NCBI GenBank assembly: GCA_945862475.1
Contig: CAMAYW010000151.1
Span: 1 to 6,372 of the forward strand
Source: Bacteriovorax stolpii
GTDB taxonomy: Bacteria; Bdellovibrionota; Bacteriovoracia; Bacteriovoracales; Bacteriovoracaceae
Direction: 5' to 3'
Length of the DNA: 6,372 bases
Made by a program: the position numbers and the translations under genes. The notes below the pieces were generated by a model. That model searched no databases and was not told the origin of the DNA. It was given only the letters and a program-made list of their open reading frames with translations. Below are positions 6,093 to 6,372 of this stretch, piece by piece (the first letter of the stretch is position 1; each line of letters begins with the position of its first letter).

Positions 6093-6372
6093 ATGAAATT
6101 AAATCGAGTAGCAGTCACCGGAATGGGTGCCATGTGTGGGCTTGGAAATTCTCTAGATGAAGTCTGGGCGAATGCTCTTGCAGGAAAATCTGGAGTATCA
6201 ACAATTGAACGTCAAAACACAGAAGGATGGCCCGTTACCTTTGGTGGAGAAATAAAAAACTTTAAATTAAGTCCAGAGCTTATGGATCTTAAAGACCAAG
6301 ATCGGTTTGATCTCTTTAATCAATATGCTCTTCACTGTACTGATGAGGCCTTAAGGCATTCCAAACTTCTCG
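6093..6372 (+). CDS. fabF: Beta-ketoacyl-ACP synthase II, N-terminal part (runs off window)
   Basis: The first 93 codons of a ketosynthase that elongates acyl-ACP with malonyl-ACP; the gene continues past the window edge. The N-terminus MKLNRVAVTGMGAMCGLGNSLDEVWANALAGKSGVSTI is the classical FabF opening, where V(V/A)VTGMG and LAGKSG are family signatures. GGEIKNF (51-57) and DRFDLFNQYAL (70-80) also align with the conserved GEIKDF and the DRF..YAL segment. The catalytic Cys and two His residues lie beyond the edge, so activity cannot be judged. MCGLG replaces the more usual T(P/S)LG. The ATG at 6093 fits the conserved N-terminus, but the ribosome site is poor (TGGA at 6081-6084). An ATG at 6086 is out of frame. 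Synthase I (FabB) is less likely given the place directly after acpP. Confidence 0.94.
   Translation, partial: MKLNRVAVTGMGAMCGLGNSLDEVWANALAGKSGVSTIERQNTEGWPVTFGGEIKNFKLSPELMDLKDQDRFDLFNQYALHCTDEALRHSKLL

Overview
This window looks like ordinary chromosomal housekeeping DNA from an AT-rich Gram-negative bacterium. The best guess is a Bdellovibrio-like organism of the Bacteriovorax type. That guess rests on AT-leaning codon use, the yceD-rpmF-fab gene order, and a neighbouring lineage-specific signalling-type protein. It is an inference without a database search and should be held loosely.

Left part (1-2064, minus strand): two co-directional genes. The upstream one (2064-1528) is a divergent shikimate kinase. 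The downstream one (1464-25) encodes a 479-residue protein without a recognised name. I read it as a degenerate receiver domain, a coiled-coil linker, a possible GAF-like region and a C-terminal domain resembling a GGDEF fold that has lost its signature.

Centre and right (2130-6372, plus strand): a collinear equivalent of the classical yceD-rpmF-(plsX)-fabH-fabD-fabG-acpP-fabF cluster. It holds a DUF177/YceD-like protein, ribosomal protein bL32 with a full zinc ribbon, then FabH, FabD, FabG and acyl carrier protein. The first 93 codons of FabF run off the window end. plsX, which sits between rpmF and fabH in E. coli and many other bacteria, is absent here: only 88 bases with a terminator lie in that slot.

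Together the fab genes form type II fatty acid synthesis. FabD loads malonate onto ACP, FabH primes the chain with a short acyl-CoA, FabG reduces the 3-keto group and FabF elongates. Two strong hairpins with GNRA-type loops lie inside the cluster, one after rpmF and one after acpP. A good sigma70-like promoter precedes rpmF and a weaker candidate precedes acpP. This suggests the two abundant small proteins (bL32 and ACP) are expressed as partly separate units. fabH-fabD-fabG are tightly packed (9-base gap, then a 4-base ATGA overlap).

I found no tRNA, rRNA, CRISPR, insertion sequence or integration signature, and no intergenic stretch over about 100 bases. I see no convincing undescribed system. 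The most unusual element is the apparent pseudo-enzyme signalling protein at the left.
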